DNA from: 1-14-0-20-39-34 sp043800545
GTDB taxonomy: Bacteria > Patescibacteriota > Patescibacteriia > Magasanikbacterales > UBA922
Assembly (NCBI GenBank): GCA_043800545.1
Contig: JAZDMW010000074.1
Location: 1 to 24,625, forward strand
Reading direction: 5' to 3'
DNA: 24,625 bases
In this document: one piece after another, positions 13,976 to 21,163 of the stretch
Position numbering within the stretch: the first letter of the stretch is position 1
Layout: each line of letters opens with the position of its first letter
Notes under the pieces: model-generated
Told to the model about the DNA's origin: nothing
What the model saw: only the letters and a program-made list of their open reading frames with translations
The model's database searches: none
Translations under genes and position numbers: made by a program

Positions 13976-15040
13976 ATGAAAGAAAAATATATACATCTCA
14001 AAGAAAAAATTGAACAAATGGAAGTAGATTTACAAAATCCTGCTATTATTTCTGATCCAAAACAATTAAAAACTATTTCTCAGGAATTCAATGAGATGAA
14101 GCCTATTTCGGAAAAAATAAAAGAATTAGAAACTCTTGAACAACACACTCTTGATGCAAAAAAATTGATTGCAGACGATACAGACAAAGACATGCAAGAA
14201 ATGGCCAAAATTGAACTTGAAGAATTAGAAAAAAAACAACTCCAAACAGAAGAGGATCTCCGTATTCTCACAAGACCCGCTGACCCAATGGACAAAAAAA
14301 ATGTTATCGTAGAAATCCGTGCTGGAGCTGGTGGAGATGAAGCTGCACTTTTTGCAGGAGACTTGATGCGTATGTACACCAAGTATGCAGAAATAAAAGG
14401 ATGGAAAACCAAATTTATTAGTGAAAGTCAAAATGAAATTGGTGGATATAAAGAAGTTATATTTGGTATTGATGGACAAAATGTATATAAAGAAATGAAA
14501 TACGAAATGGGCGTCCATCGTGTACAACGTGTTCCTGAAACAGAAAAACAAGGACGTATCCATACATCCACTGCCAGTGTTGCGATTCTTCCAGAAATTG
14601 AAGAAGAAGAAATAGAAATCCATCCAAATGATCTTCGTATTGATACTTTTTGTGCTGGTGGAAATGGTGGACAAAGTGTGAATACAACATACTCTGCCGT
14701 TCGTATTACACATATACCAACAAATACTGTTGTCCAATGTCAGGATGAAAAATCTCAACAACAAAATAGACTCAAGGCAATGGGCGTTCTTCGTGCTCGT
14801 ATTTATGAAAATGAGCAAAAGAAAAAACAAGCTGCCATGTCTGAACAGAGAAAAAGTCAAATTGGAAATGGTGACCGAAGTGAAAAAATTCGTACATATA
14901 ACTTTCCACAAGATCGTATTACTGATCATCGTATTCATGAAAGCTGGAATAATATTTTTATCATTCTTGAAGGAAACATTGGTGGAATGATGGAAGCACT
15001 TCAAAAGGCAGATTACGAAAAAATGGATGAAGAAGAATAA
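13976..15040 (+). CDS. prfA: Peptide chain release factor 1
   Basis: A 354-residue class I release factor that reads UAA and UAG. The GGQ motif that triggers peptidyl-tRNA hydrolysis is at residues 231-233. The recognition tripeptide position in 'RVPETE' is P-E-T (187-189), matching the PxT form of RF1 rather than the SPF of RF2. An unusual feature for a housekeeping gene here is a recognisable Shine-Dalgarno, TAAGGAG, at 13955-13961, though it sits rather far (14 bases) from the ATG. Ends with TAA. The prmC gene follows at once, and PrmC methylates the Gln of GGQ, so the pair is a functional unit. RF2 is not in the window. Confidence 0.97.
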   Translation: MKEKYIHLKEKIEQMEVDLQNPAIISDPKQLKTISQEFNEMKPISEKIKELETLEQHTLDAKKLIADDTDKDMQEMAKIELEELEKKQLQTEEDLRILTRPADPMDKKNVIVEIRAGAGGDEAALFAGDLMRMYTKYAEIKGWKTKFISESQNEIGGYKEVIFGIDGQNVYKEMKYEMGVHRVQRVPETEKQGRIHTSTASVAILPEIEEEEIEIHPNDLRIDTFCAGGNGGQSVNTTYSAVRITHIPTNTVVQCQDEKSQQQNRLKAMGVLRARIYENEQKKKQAAMSEQRKSQIGNGDRSEKIRTYNFPQDRITDHRIHESWNNIFIILEGNIGGMMEALQKADYEKMDEEE

Positions 15041-15056
15041 TTCATTCTTTCTATCT

Positions 15057-15920
15057 ATGCAAAAAACAATACAGCAAGTACTGACGAAAGCGGAAAAGGA
15101 TATTTCTCTTCTTGATGCTGAGGTACTCCTTGCTTTTGTTTTACAAAAAGAGAGAATGTATATTAAAACGCATATTGAAAATACCATCCCTTTGATGAAA
15201 CAATTAACATATACATTCCTCGTACAGAAAAGAAAAAAAGGTATTCCTGTTGCTCATATTATAAAAGAGAAAGAATTTTTTGGTATTCCCTTTTATGTAA
15301 ATAAAAACGTTCTTGTTCCCCGTCCAGAAACAGAAATAATCGTAGAGATAATAAAAGACAAAATTACTAAAGAAAATAAAAAAATAACACTCCTCGACAT
15401 TGGAACAGGATCTGGATGTATTCCACTTTCTCTTGCAAAAACATTTTTGAACAAAAAAAATATACAATACTTTGCATCAGATATTTCTCCAAAAGCTCTT
15501 TGTGTTGCAAAAAGGAACAAACAAAATCTGAACGTTCCTGTGACATTTTTTCAAAGCGATTTACTAGAAAATATTCCCCAAAAAATAAAAGAACAGATTC
15601 TCCAATCAGAAAGCATATATATAACAGCCAATTTGCCATATATTACAGAAAAACAATTTGCAAAAGAAACTTCTATACAACACGAACCAAAACTGGCTCT
15701 TGTAGCAGAGGATGACGGACTTGCACTGTATAAAAAATTTTTACAACAACTGAAACCTCTGATAAAAGAAATACAAATTCCACTCACTGTTCTTCTGGAA
15801 ATAGACCCAGATCAAACAGAAAAAATAAAAAGATATATTCATGAAATTTTTCCTGAGGCGAATATACAAATACACAAAGACTATTGTGGACATGAAAGAA
15901 TCATTGAAATGACTCTCTAA
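15057..15920 (+). CDS. prmC: Release factor glutamine methyltransferase PrmC
   Basis: N5-glutamine methyltransferase acting on the GGQ motif of release factors with SAM as donor. An N-terminal helical domain ('SLLDAEVLLAFVL') is followed by motif I LDIGTGSG (113-120) and the catalytic loop N-L-P-Y (192-195), where most family members have NPPY. From the ATG at 15057 the protein has 287 residues and starts where the family usually does. An in-frame ATG at 15027, overlapping the prfA end by 14 bases, would add 10 residues and cannot be excluded; neither start has a Shine-Dalgarno. Co-transcribed with prfA. Ends with TAA. Confidence 0.93.
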   Translation: MQKTIQQVLTKAEKDISLLDAEVLLAFVLQKERMYIKTHIENTIPLMKQLTYTFLVQKRKKGIPVAHIIKEKEFFGIPFYVNKNVLVPRPETEIIVEIIKDKITKENKKITLLDIGTGSGCIPLSLAKTFLNKKNIQYFASDISPKALCVAKRNKQNLNVPVTFFQSDLLENIPQKIKEQILQSESIYITANLPYITEKQFAKETSIQHEPKLALVAEDDGLALYKKFLQQLKPLIKEIQIPLTVLLEIDPDQTEKIKRYIHEIFPEANIQIHKDYCGHERIIEMTL

Positions 15921-15930
15921 AAACAGAAAA

Positions 15931-15955
15931 GACCCTGAAAGGGCCTTTTTCTTTT
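15931..15955. terminator. Bidirectional terminator between prmC and the minus-strand small genes
   Basis: Stem GACCCT/AGGGCC around a GAA loop (one wobble pair in minus-strand RNA), with T runs on both sides (TTTTTCTTTT on plus, TTTTCTGTTTTT on minus). Confidence 0.7.
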
Positions 15956-15974
15956 GGTGGGTCAATTTGGTGGG

Positions 15975-16250
15975 TCAAATGGTGGTGGGTATGAACTCTG
16001 TCCGAACACGAATCACATTTCTTTCTCCCGTGACGAAAAAGTACAAAGGAATACCCATGAAATTGTGGAGGCTGATGGTTCCATCTTCTTCCTTTGGGGT
16101 GAAAGACCCCAAAAAGTAGTCTCTCCGCTCAAGGCAACGGCCCTCAATCCAGCCCTCAACAAAAAGCCTTGCTCCACAGTGATAGGTATCGCAGGGAACA
16201 TCATTCCATGGATGAGCGTCATCCTTGCAACAACCATGCTCGTACTTCAT
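15975..16250 (-). CDS. Hypothetical protein, or C-terminal half of a frameshifted gene with 16303-16638
   Basis: The frame is open from 16412 down to a TGA at 15975. The first ATG after the upstream stop is at 16250 (91 residues), but nothing like a Shine-Dalgarno precedes it. The protein has the Cys-rich segment 'HGCCKDDAHPWNDVPC', then 'GARLFVEGWIEG', which resembles 'GQLFIEGHWEDM' in the upstream protein, and a hydrophobic C-terminus. A +1 shift at the AAA-AGA-TAG end of the upstream gene would fuse both frames into one protein of about 220 residues with two similar halves. I cannot decide between two genes, a mutation and a programmed shift. GC-rich composition as in the other small genes. 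The opposite-strand frame here is judged a shadow. Confidence 0.5.
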   Translation of the reverse strand: MKYEHGCCKDDAHPWNDVPCDTYHCGARLFVEGWIEGRCLERRDYFLGSFTPKEEDGTISLHNFMGIPLYFFVTGERNVIRVRTEFIPTTI

Positions 16251-16302
16251 ACGAAGAACGAGGAGAGCTTCTTGGCTGGGGGTAAAAACCTGAGCACTTT
16301 CC

Positions 16303-16638
16303 CTATCTTTTACAAAACTGGAACTGGGCAGAAAGCATATCCTCCCAATGCCCTTCAATAAACAACTGACCCTTTTCCCAATGGGTCGTGATTCCAAGAC
16401 ACTCATCGCCAAACTGGAGGATCCAAAGCTTTGATTGTGTCTTCGAAACAGAGACGGGGAAAGAAAGAATTATATATCCCCTATACTCCGCAGTGAATGA
16501 GAAAAACAGATGTTCACTCAATCCGGCGAAATCTAAGACGATCGTGAGCCCCTTTCCGCAATCAATAATCTCTTTCACAGGAGCCTGAGGGTCCACGCAA
16601 AAAGACCGAAATCCCAGGAAAGGTTGTTCTTCTTCCAT
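16303..16638 (-). CDS. Hypothetical protein (GC-rich class), first frame of a possible two-part gene
   Basis: A 111-residue protein starting at the ATG at 16638, 8 bases after a clear GGAGGG Shine-Dalgarno and downstream of a good promoter (16667-16695). It begins 'MEEEQPFLGF' and contains alternating hydrophobic/polar strands ('GLTIVLDF', 'LFFSFTAEY', 'YIILSFPVSV', 'GQLFIEGHW') that suggest a small beta-rich domain. No TM or signal peptide. Family not recognised. It ends with AAA-AGA-TAG at 16303, inside a 110-base stretch where the downstream frame (15975) is also open. It is divergent from the zinc-ribbon gene at 16760, with the two -35 boxes only 4 bases apart. Confidence 0.65.
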   Translation of the reverse strand: MEEEQPFLGFRSFCVDPQAPVKEIIDCGKGLTIVLDFAGLSEHLFFSFTAEYRGYIILSFPVSVSKTQSKLWILQFGDECLGITTHWEKGQLFIEGHWEDMLSAQFQFCKR

Positions 16639-16666
16639 GATTCGCTCCCTCCAAGATGTTTATTGC

Positions 16667-16695
16667 AAAATAACAAAATTAAACTCTCCTGTCAA
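16667..16695 (-). promoter_or_regulatory. Promoter of the gene at 16638
   Basis: Minus strand TTGACA, 17-base spacer, TATTTT. Confidence 0.6.
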
Positions 16696-16699
16696 TGAC

Positions 16700-16728
16700 T
16701 TGACAAAAAAAAAAGAAAGGGGCATACT
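16700..16728 (+). promoter_or_regulatory. Promoter of the gene at 16760
   Basis: TTGACA, 17-base spacer (purine-rich), CATACT. The -35 is 4 bases from the divergent -35. Confidence 0.55.
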
Positions 16729-16759
16729 GGAGAGTCCAAGACACATGCCGGAGGGCCAC

Positions 16760-17026
16760 ATGACCACATACTGTGTTGAGTGCGGGAAAAGAGCAATTTA
16801 TCCAACTCCAAGAAGTGGAAAATTCGCTTCAGACAGAGAACACGAACTCTGTCTGCGATGTTTCAGAGATTTCATGAACCATCTTCAACAAACAGCACCT
16901 GCCGGATTTCGGAGGAGAAAGACAAGCAAAGGAACTGGAACCTTAAACTTTACTTCTGAAAGAGAGAAAGCAAGAGAAAAGAGTCGTCGAAATCGGCAAA
17001 GGAAAAAAGCCCCACCAGATTCATAA
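16760..17026 (+). CDS. Small zinc-ribbon-like basic protein (GC-rich class)
   Basis: An 88-residue protein. The ATG at 16760 is preferred because GGAGGG sits 4 bases upstream (16750-16755); an in-frame ATG at 16745 is very close to the predicted transcript start. Two Cys pairs, YCVECGK (residues 4-10) and LCLRCF (about 31-36), are spaced like a zinc ribbon or treble clef. The C-terminal 40 residues are very basic (RRRKTSKG, EKSRRNRQRKK) and probably disordered, which suggests nucleic-acid or ribosome binding. Function unknown. Single-gene unit with its own promoter and terminator. Ends with TAA. Confidence 0.68.
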   Translation: MTTYCVECGKRAIYPTPRSGKFASDREHELCLRCFRDFMNHLQQTAPAGFRRRKTSKGTGTLNFTSEREKAREKSRRNRQRKKAPPDS

Positions 17027-17051
17027 TGTATGTGCTTTGCACAAACAAAAA

Positions 17052-17079
17052 AGGACCCAACTTGGGTCCTCCTTTTTTT
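17052..17079. terminator. Terminator shared by convergent genes
   Basis: Eight-pair stem AGGACCCA/TGGGTCCT, loop ACT, then CCTTTTTTT on the plus strand; the minus strand has TTTTTTG after the same stem. It serves the zinc-ribbon-like gene and the DUF3048 gene. Confidence 0.8.
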
Positions 17080-18172
17080 AATATTCTACTCTGTGATTTT
17101 CACCAACAATACTGATCCATATTTTCCCTGACTTGAAGGATATTTCATTTCCTTCAAAGTCATAGAATCTTGTTCTTCCCTTTCTTTCAGTTTTTTTCCA
17201 TTCCCCCTCAATCACCTGACCATTCCGGAAAATAAGTGCCTGTCCTGATCCAATTGTATCAAGATCGAGTCTTCCAACATTGTCTATGGCTCTCATGACT
17301 ATCTTTTGGACAATCAGGGTATCTGCCACAATTTCTCCACCCTCACGATCTCTATGTATTCTCCCTCCCTCATAACGGACGAATTGTTCAGTACTACTCG
17401 TATATTTCCAGACAGAAGAATATGTTGGGGGTGCATAAGAAATTTCCACATCAGAGACACACGTATCTCCACAGGATCCTTCTTCTAATTTTCCAAACTT
17501 CCATCCGAGAAATTCTTGATTTGTATTTTCTTCTCCATACGCTTTCCATGCCTGGTTCCACAATTTACTCGAAGTATATGTATTGTGTGGTGCATAACGA
17601 TCCGTACTTCTCCAAAAATACCAACCACGATACATTTCATTCATATCAAAAATCTGATATTCATCTATTTTTTCTAGAGCATCTGGCGAACCACCAACAT
17701 GCATATACATAATATCTCCATACTCACTCGCCCAATCAAGATAATATGTTCGTGCACTCCGAACTGGTCCGACACTTTCTACTTCCTCATTATTAAAAAA
17801 TATTGCAAAAAAACGAGTAATATTCCCTTCTGCAGGGGCTTCATAGACCACTCTTGCCTTGGATAATCCAGATACAGGTCTTGCTTCAAAATGATTTTCT
17901 ATCATCACTCCAATAAGTTCTGAAGTCATATCTTCTTTATTCTCGACACAAAGACCATCCAAAAGACGATGATTCTCACAATCCTGTTCTTCTGCTCTTA
18001 TTTCCTCAGGTGTCATTTCTTCTTCAACTCCCCTTTTTCCTGGGATGATATACCGAATTCCAACCCAAAGAAGAATGAGGAGAGAAAAAATAAAAATAAC
18101 TTTTGTTAAGAAGAAAAAAAGAGTATCTGTTTGTGAATACTTTTTGAGAAAAAATTTCCAATTCTTTTTCAT
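17078..18172 (-). CDS. DUF3048 (YerB-like) domain lipoprotein/membrane protein
   Basis: A 364-residue protein starting at the ATG at 18172 (an earlier in-frame ATG at 18211 lies inside the preceding gene). A TM anchor (about residues 22-42) is followed by an acidic linker and the DUF3048 domain: 'LIGVMIENHFEARPVSGLSKARVVYEAP' pattern with the key IEN...ARP.SGL..A..VYE residues, then 'SVGPVRSART' and 'YMHVGGSP'. The family is called YerB-like; its extracytoplasmic role is not established. It lies downstream of rodA and a zinc-ribbon gene, in an order I recall as common in CPR genomes, so a link to the envelope is plausible but unproven. Ends with TAA in the shared terminator. Confidence 0.88.
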   Translation of the reverse strand: MKKNWKFFLKKYSQTDTLFFFLTKVIFIFSLLILLWVGIRYIIPGKRGVEEEMTPEEIRAEEQDCENHRLLDGLCVENKEDMTSELIGVMIENHFEARPVSGLSKARVVYEAPAEGNITRFFAIFFNNEEVESVGPVRSARTYYLDWASEYGDIMYMHVGGSPDALEKIDEYQIFDMNEMYRGWYFWRSTDRYAPHNTYTSSKLWNQAWKAYGEENTNQEFLGWKFGKLEEGSCGDTCVSDVEISYAPPTYSSVWKYTSSTEQFVRYEGGRIHRDREGGEIVADTLIVQKIVMRAIDNVGRLDLDTIGSGQALIFRNGQVIEGEWKKTERKGRTRFYDFEGNEISFKSGKIWISIVGENHRVEY

Positions 18173-18179
18173 AAAAATA

Positions 18180-18506
18180 TTATTTTGTAAGTGAATACAT
18201 AAAATATTCACTATTATTCCGAATCAATTTATGAAAAGCCAAAACATCTTTTTGTGATATGGATTCCCTATGTGCAACACGAATGGCATCTTCTTTATCC
18301 AAGTCAGTTACCAAGGCAAGAGAATATATTCCAGAATTCGTAACAGTTACACGTGCTAACAAGGCATGATGGCACACAGGGCATGTAATATGCACAGTTT
18401 TTCCTTGAGCGCCTTCTTCCACAACAAAAAAATTAGCCTTTTTATATTTTTCTTGACACAAAGGACACTGTTCGAGTATTTTTATTTTTTCTTCATTTAT
18501 TTTCAT
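18180..18506 (-). CDS. Zinc-ribbon hypothetical protein
   Basis: A 108-residue protein with CPLC near residues 15-18 and CPVC near 40-43, the two knuckles of a zinc ribbon, followed by a beta-rich 'ALLARVTVTNSGIYSLALVTDL' region (key pattern: hydrophobic strands with a T-N-S-G turn) and a helical C-terminus. No TM. It sits between rodA (about 24 bases upstream) and the DUF3048 gene (7 bases downstream), so it should be co-transcribed with both. It may regulate or sense the envelope genes, but nothing in the sequence shows this. AT-rich, no Shine-Dalgarno, TAA stop: it belongs to the housekeeping class. Confidence 0.8.
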   Translation of the reverse strand: MKINEEKIKILEQCPLCQEKYKKANFFVVEEGAQGKTVHITCPVCHHALLARVTVTNSGIYSLALVTDLDKEDAIRVAHRESISQKDVLAFHKLIRNNSEYFMYSLTK

Positions 18507-18530
18507 AGTTTTTTACCATTTTAGTATACC

Positions 18531-19646
18531 CTATTCAAGACCCGAAGACAATTTTCTTGTAGAACGAGATAAACTCATTGCAATCGCAATGAGAAAATAA
18601 TTTATCACCAACGATGACCCACCATAACTCAAAAATGGCAGGGTAATACCCGTCAAAGGCATAGCACCAATCGCAGCACCAATATTGAGAGATATATGGA
18701 TAAAAAACAATAAAAATATCCCTAAATACGTATAAGCCACAAAATCGTCTGTACTGCGTGAGGCGAATAACAAAAGCCGAAACAAAATAAAACCATACAG
18801 AATAAAGACAGAAAACACACCAACAAATCCCATTTCCTCAGAAATCACAGCAAAGATAAAGTCTGTCTGTGCTTCTGGCAAAAAATGTAATTGACTTTGT
18901 GACCCAAAACCAAGTCCCCTTCCAAAAATTTTTCCCGATCCAACAGCGATAATAGACTGCGTCACATTATATCCAGAATTGAGAGGATCTTTTCCTGGAT
19001 CAAAAAATGTTAAAAGACGATCTTTCTGATAATCCTTAAACAAGAAAAACCAGGAAAAGAAAAAAATAACAGAAAGAATTCCGAGCAGACCTAAAATATA
19101 TCTTTTTTTAGTTCCAACAAATAACAGCATTCCAAACCATATACCACCGAGTACCAATGCAGAACCCAAATCTGGTTGTAACAAAATAAATGCTATTGGA
19201 ATACCAGTAATAATTGCGCTATAGATTACAAAATGAAGCGTCTGAAATTTCCTCCCCTGACGACTCACCCAAAATCCTAAAAATAATATCAAAGCAAGTT
19301 TTGCTAATTCTGCTGGCTGGAAAGAGAAACCAACAAATTGAAACCAACCTCTGGTACCACGAATAGACGTTCCAAAAAACAAAACCGCAATTAGTGATAC
19401 AAGAGCAAGAATATACATGTATTTGGCTGTATTTTCATATACCGTCTTATGGAAATATCCAAAAAATAATACAATTGCAATCCCTAAAAACAACGCCGTT
19501 ACCTGTGTTGGGAAAAAAGTAAATCCTGTGCCACGAGACAAATCCACACTATACACACCAGCAAGACCAATACCCGTTAAAATAAGGACCGCAATAAAGA
19601 GTGGCCACTCAAATTCATGAAAATAATTTTTTATTCGGAAAAACAT
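18531..19646 (-). CDS. rodA: Rod-shape determining protein RodA (SEDS glycosyltransferase)
   Basis: A 371-residue polytopic protein of the SEDS family (RodA/FtsW/SpoVE), which polymerises peptidoglycan glycan strands together with a class B penicillin-binding protein. About ten TM segments are visible, with 'FQPAELAKLALILFLG', 'LLQPDLGSALVL', 'QTDFIFAVISEEMGFVG' and 'LPFLSYGGSSL' as conserved blocks; the 'PDLGS' and 'QTDFIFAV.SEE' residues line the active site. RodA is preferred over FtsW from the short N-terminus and the neighbours, with some doubt. The ATG at 19646 fits the family start; an earlier one at 19694 would overlap the promoter. No PBP gene in the window. Ends with TAG. Confidence 0.92.
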   Translation of the reverse strand: MFFRIKNYFHEFEWPLFIAVLILTGIGLAGVYSVDLSRGTGFTFFPTQVTALFLGIAIVLFFGYFHKTVYENTAKYMYILALVSLIAVLFFGTSIRGTRGWFQFVGFSFQPAELAKLALILFLGFWVSRQGRKFQTLHFVIYSAIITGIPIAFILLQPDLGSALVLGGIWFGMLLFVGTKKRYILGLLGILSVIFFFSWFFLFKDYQKDRLLTFFDPGKDPLNSGYNVTQSIIAVGSGKIFGRGLGFGSQSQLHFLPEAQTDFIFAVISEEMGFVGVFSVFILYGFILFRLLLFASRSTDDFVAYTYLGIFLLFFIHISLNIGAAIGAMPLTGITLPFLSYGGSSLVINYFLIAIAMSLSRSTRKLSSGLE

Positions 19647-19654
19647 ATGGATAT

Positions 19655-19682
19655 ATATTACAATATTTTCCCCGAATTGCAA
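19655..19682 (-). promoter_or_regulatory. rodA promoter
   Basis: Minus strand TTGCAA, 16-base spacer, TAATAT. Its -35 is 5 bases from the -35 of the divergent small gene. Confidence 0.5.
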
Positions 19683-19687
19683 GGTCA

Positions 19688-19716
19688 TTGACAAAACAGG
19701 ATTTTTTTGTTATATT
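19688..19716 (+). promoter_or_regulatory. Promoter of the small gene at 19749
   Basis: TTGACA, 17-base spacer, TATATT. Confidence 0.65.
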
Positions 19717-19748
19717 TGCACTCATAAACCACACCGAGGAATGACATC

Positions 19749-20075
19749 ATGATGAAAGCATTGTGCGGAATTATTCTTGTATTTCTTGCTTTCAAAACTT
19801 TCTATCATATATTTGAAGGACTCGAAAGAAACATCCTTCGAACTCTCATCCTCGAACTTCTCCACAAATATCGAGGCGAAAAATTCTATACATCAGAAAT
19901 CGCCACAATGATTAACACCCCCCACTACTTTCTACTCTCCAAAGTTCTCTTTGTTCTCACCACAAACCGCCAAATACACCACGAAAGAAAGTTGTTCTAT
20001 CCAGGACATCCACAATGCCGTTTCGAAGATGTCTTTTGGGTAGACGAGAACTCTCCCCCGCCTCAAACACAATAA
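19749..20075 (+). CDS. Membrane-anchored winged-helix-like small protein
   Basis: A 108-residue protein with a hydrophobic N-terminus (about residues 3-20), then a helical region 'NILRTLILELLHKYRGEKFYTSEIATMI' whose turn-helix arrangement (key residues: ILELLHKY, YTSEIATMI, LSKVLFVL) and following beta-hairpin resemble a winged helix-turn-helix. This is a fold guess, not a family match. GAGGA at 19736-19740 is the Shine-Dalgarno for the ATG at 19749 (a second ATG follows at 19752). A four-codon frame ATG-ACA-TCA-TGA overlaps the start. It has its own promoter and terminator between divergent rodA and the convergent gene at 20116. Codon use is mixed, but richer in C-ending codons than rodA. 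Ends with TAA. Confidence 0.65.
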   Translation: MMKALCGIILVFLAFKTFYHIFEGLERNILRTLILELLHKYRGEKFYTSEIATMINTPHYFLLSKVLFVLTTNRQIHHERKLFYPGHPQCRFEDVFWVDENSPPPQTQ

Positions 20076-20077
20076 AA

Positions 20078-20107
20078 GAATGCCACCCTCGGCATTCCTC
20101 TTTTTTA
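20078..20107. terminator. Terminator between convergent genes at 19749 and 20116
   Basis: Seven-pair stem GAATGCC/GGCATTC, loop ACCCTC, then CTCTTTTTTA on the plus strand; A/T-rich on the other side as well. Confidence 0.75.
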
Positions 20108-20115
20108 TATATCTC

Positions 20116-21021
20116 TTATACCTCAGGATTTAAATAGACTTCTCGATCAAAAACATTAACCAATGGTATCAATTTAATTTCCGACACATACGGGATGCCT
20201 GTTCCAAACCGTAAGTCTACAGAATACTTTTCACGAGTTTTAAATTCTCCAAGAGAAAGAGGTAAAGCACCTACCATATCTCCGTTATCATACAACTCAA
20301 CAATAAATTCTGCATCTTTATATCCAAAAGGACTCTCATTTGTAATATCAAAAGTAATGCTATTGAGTGGAACAGAACGCAAGTCACTTGAACCCTGAAC
20401 AAAGGCAAAATTATCTACCGTATAATCCAAATGTTCGGCAATAAACGCTTGTGGATCTGCAAGAGATTTTGGATCAATTCTTTTCCAACGCATGGAAACA
20501 ATCTCAAATTTTACCGGAGAAGGATATGACAGAACATCTTCACCAAAAGTAGCCAACCGTTTTTCTTCAAGTGGAAAAAGTACCATTGTGTTTGGTTCCG
20601 TCTCACCACCAGCGTATACAAATTTATGGGTGACTTCTACCAAATATTTTTTATTTGGATTCCCTACTCTTGCAAAAAAATCATATTGATCCGGAGTATG
20701 AGAAAATATTTGTATATCTGCGACTTGTACATCTTGTGGAAGATACAATGGCTGGAGCAATGAATAATTTTGGAATCCTGCTACACTATTTTCTGCATTC
20801 CTGTTATCTTTAAAAAATCCATAAGTAAAATAGGTTCCCCACATTGCAAAAGAATACAATACAGTTACAGCACCAAAAACAAGAAGTGCCCCCATTCCAA
20901 TTTGTTTCAAAAGGAGTCTATGCTTCACGTACCAAAAACCAGCACCCAATTGCTGGTTTGTTAAACCACCTGAAGCCTCGACATATTGTGTTTTTACTTT
21001 TGTATCCTTTTTTTCAAACAT
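20116..21021 (-). CDS. Hypothetical membrane-anchored extracytoplasmic protein
   Basis: A 301-residue protein. About 40 cytoplasmic residues are followed by one TM (about 41-65) and a 230-residue extracytoplasmic part made of two beta-rich segments. The last, with 'FDITNESPFGYKDAEFIVELYDNG' pattern (N-x-S, then F.V.LYD.G), resembles FxLYD-type domains. No catalytic motif. The ATG at 21021 is used; an in-frame ATG at 21033 is possible. Promoter at 21044-21072, no Shine-Dalgarno, TAA stop. Single-gene unit divergent from gyrB. The protein type is familiar from CPR genomes but I know no function for it. Confidence 0.78.
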   Translation of the reverse strand: MFEKKDTKVKTQYVEASGGLTNQQLGAGFWYVKHRLLLKQIGMGALLVFGAVTVLYSFAMWGTYFTYGFFKDNRNAENSVAGFQNYSLLQPLYLPQDVQVADIQIFSHTPDQYDFFARVGNPNKKYLVEVTHKFVYAGGETEPNTMVLFPLEEKRLATFGEDVLSYPSPVKFEIVSMRWKRIDPKSLADPQAFIAEHLDYTVDNFAFVQGSSDLRSVPLNSITFDITNESPFGYKDAEFIVELYDNGDMVGALPLSLGEFKTREKYSVDLRFGTGIPYVSEIKLIPLVNVFDREVYLNPEV

Positions 21022-21043
21022 ACATATTGACAAGCATGCACAT

Positions 21044-21072
21044 AGTATACACGTTTTTCAAAAAAATTGAAA
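21044..21072 (-). promoter_or_regulatory. Promoter of the gene at 21021
   Basis: Minus strand TTTCAA, 17-base spacer, TATACT. Confidence 0.55.
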
Positions 21073-21085
21073 GCAAAAAAGAGGC

Positions 21086-21114
21086 TTGAATGGATACGAA
21101 TATTATGATACAAT
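21086..21114 (+). promoter_or_regulatory. gyrB promoter
   Basis: TTGAAT, 17-base spacer, TACAAT, with TG one base upstream of the -10 (extended -10). Confidence 0.65.
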
Positions 21115-21163
21115 AGGTACGATTTTAAAATAACAATGGTTATTCGTATTTTTAATTTACTGT

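Noticed and set aside
14225..15187. A 320-codon open frame on the minus strand opposite prfA
   Set aside because: It lies entirely opposite the well-conserved prfA/prmC genes, and its Ser/Phe/Ile/Asn-rich product is typical of an antisense shadow of an AT-rich gene.
15954..16361. Plus-strand frame of 135 codons opposite the 15975/16303 genes
   Set aside because: The minus strand has a promoter, a strong Shine-Dalgarno and a terminator; the plus frame has none and begins just after the prmC terminator T-tract with a low-complexity Gly-rich start.
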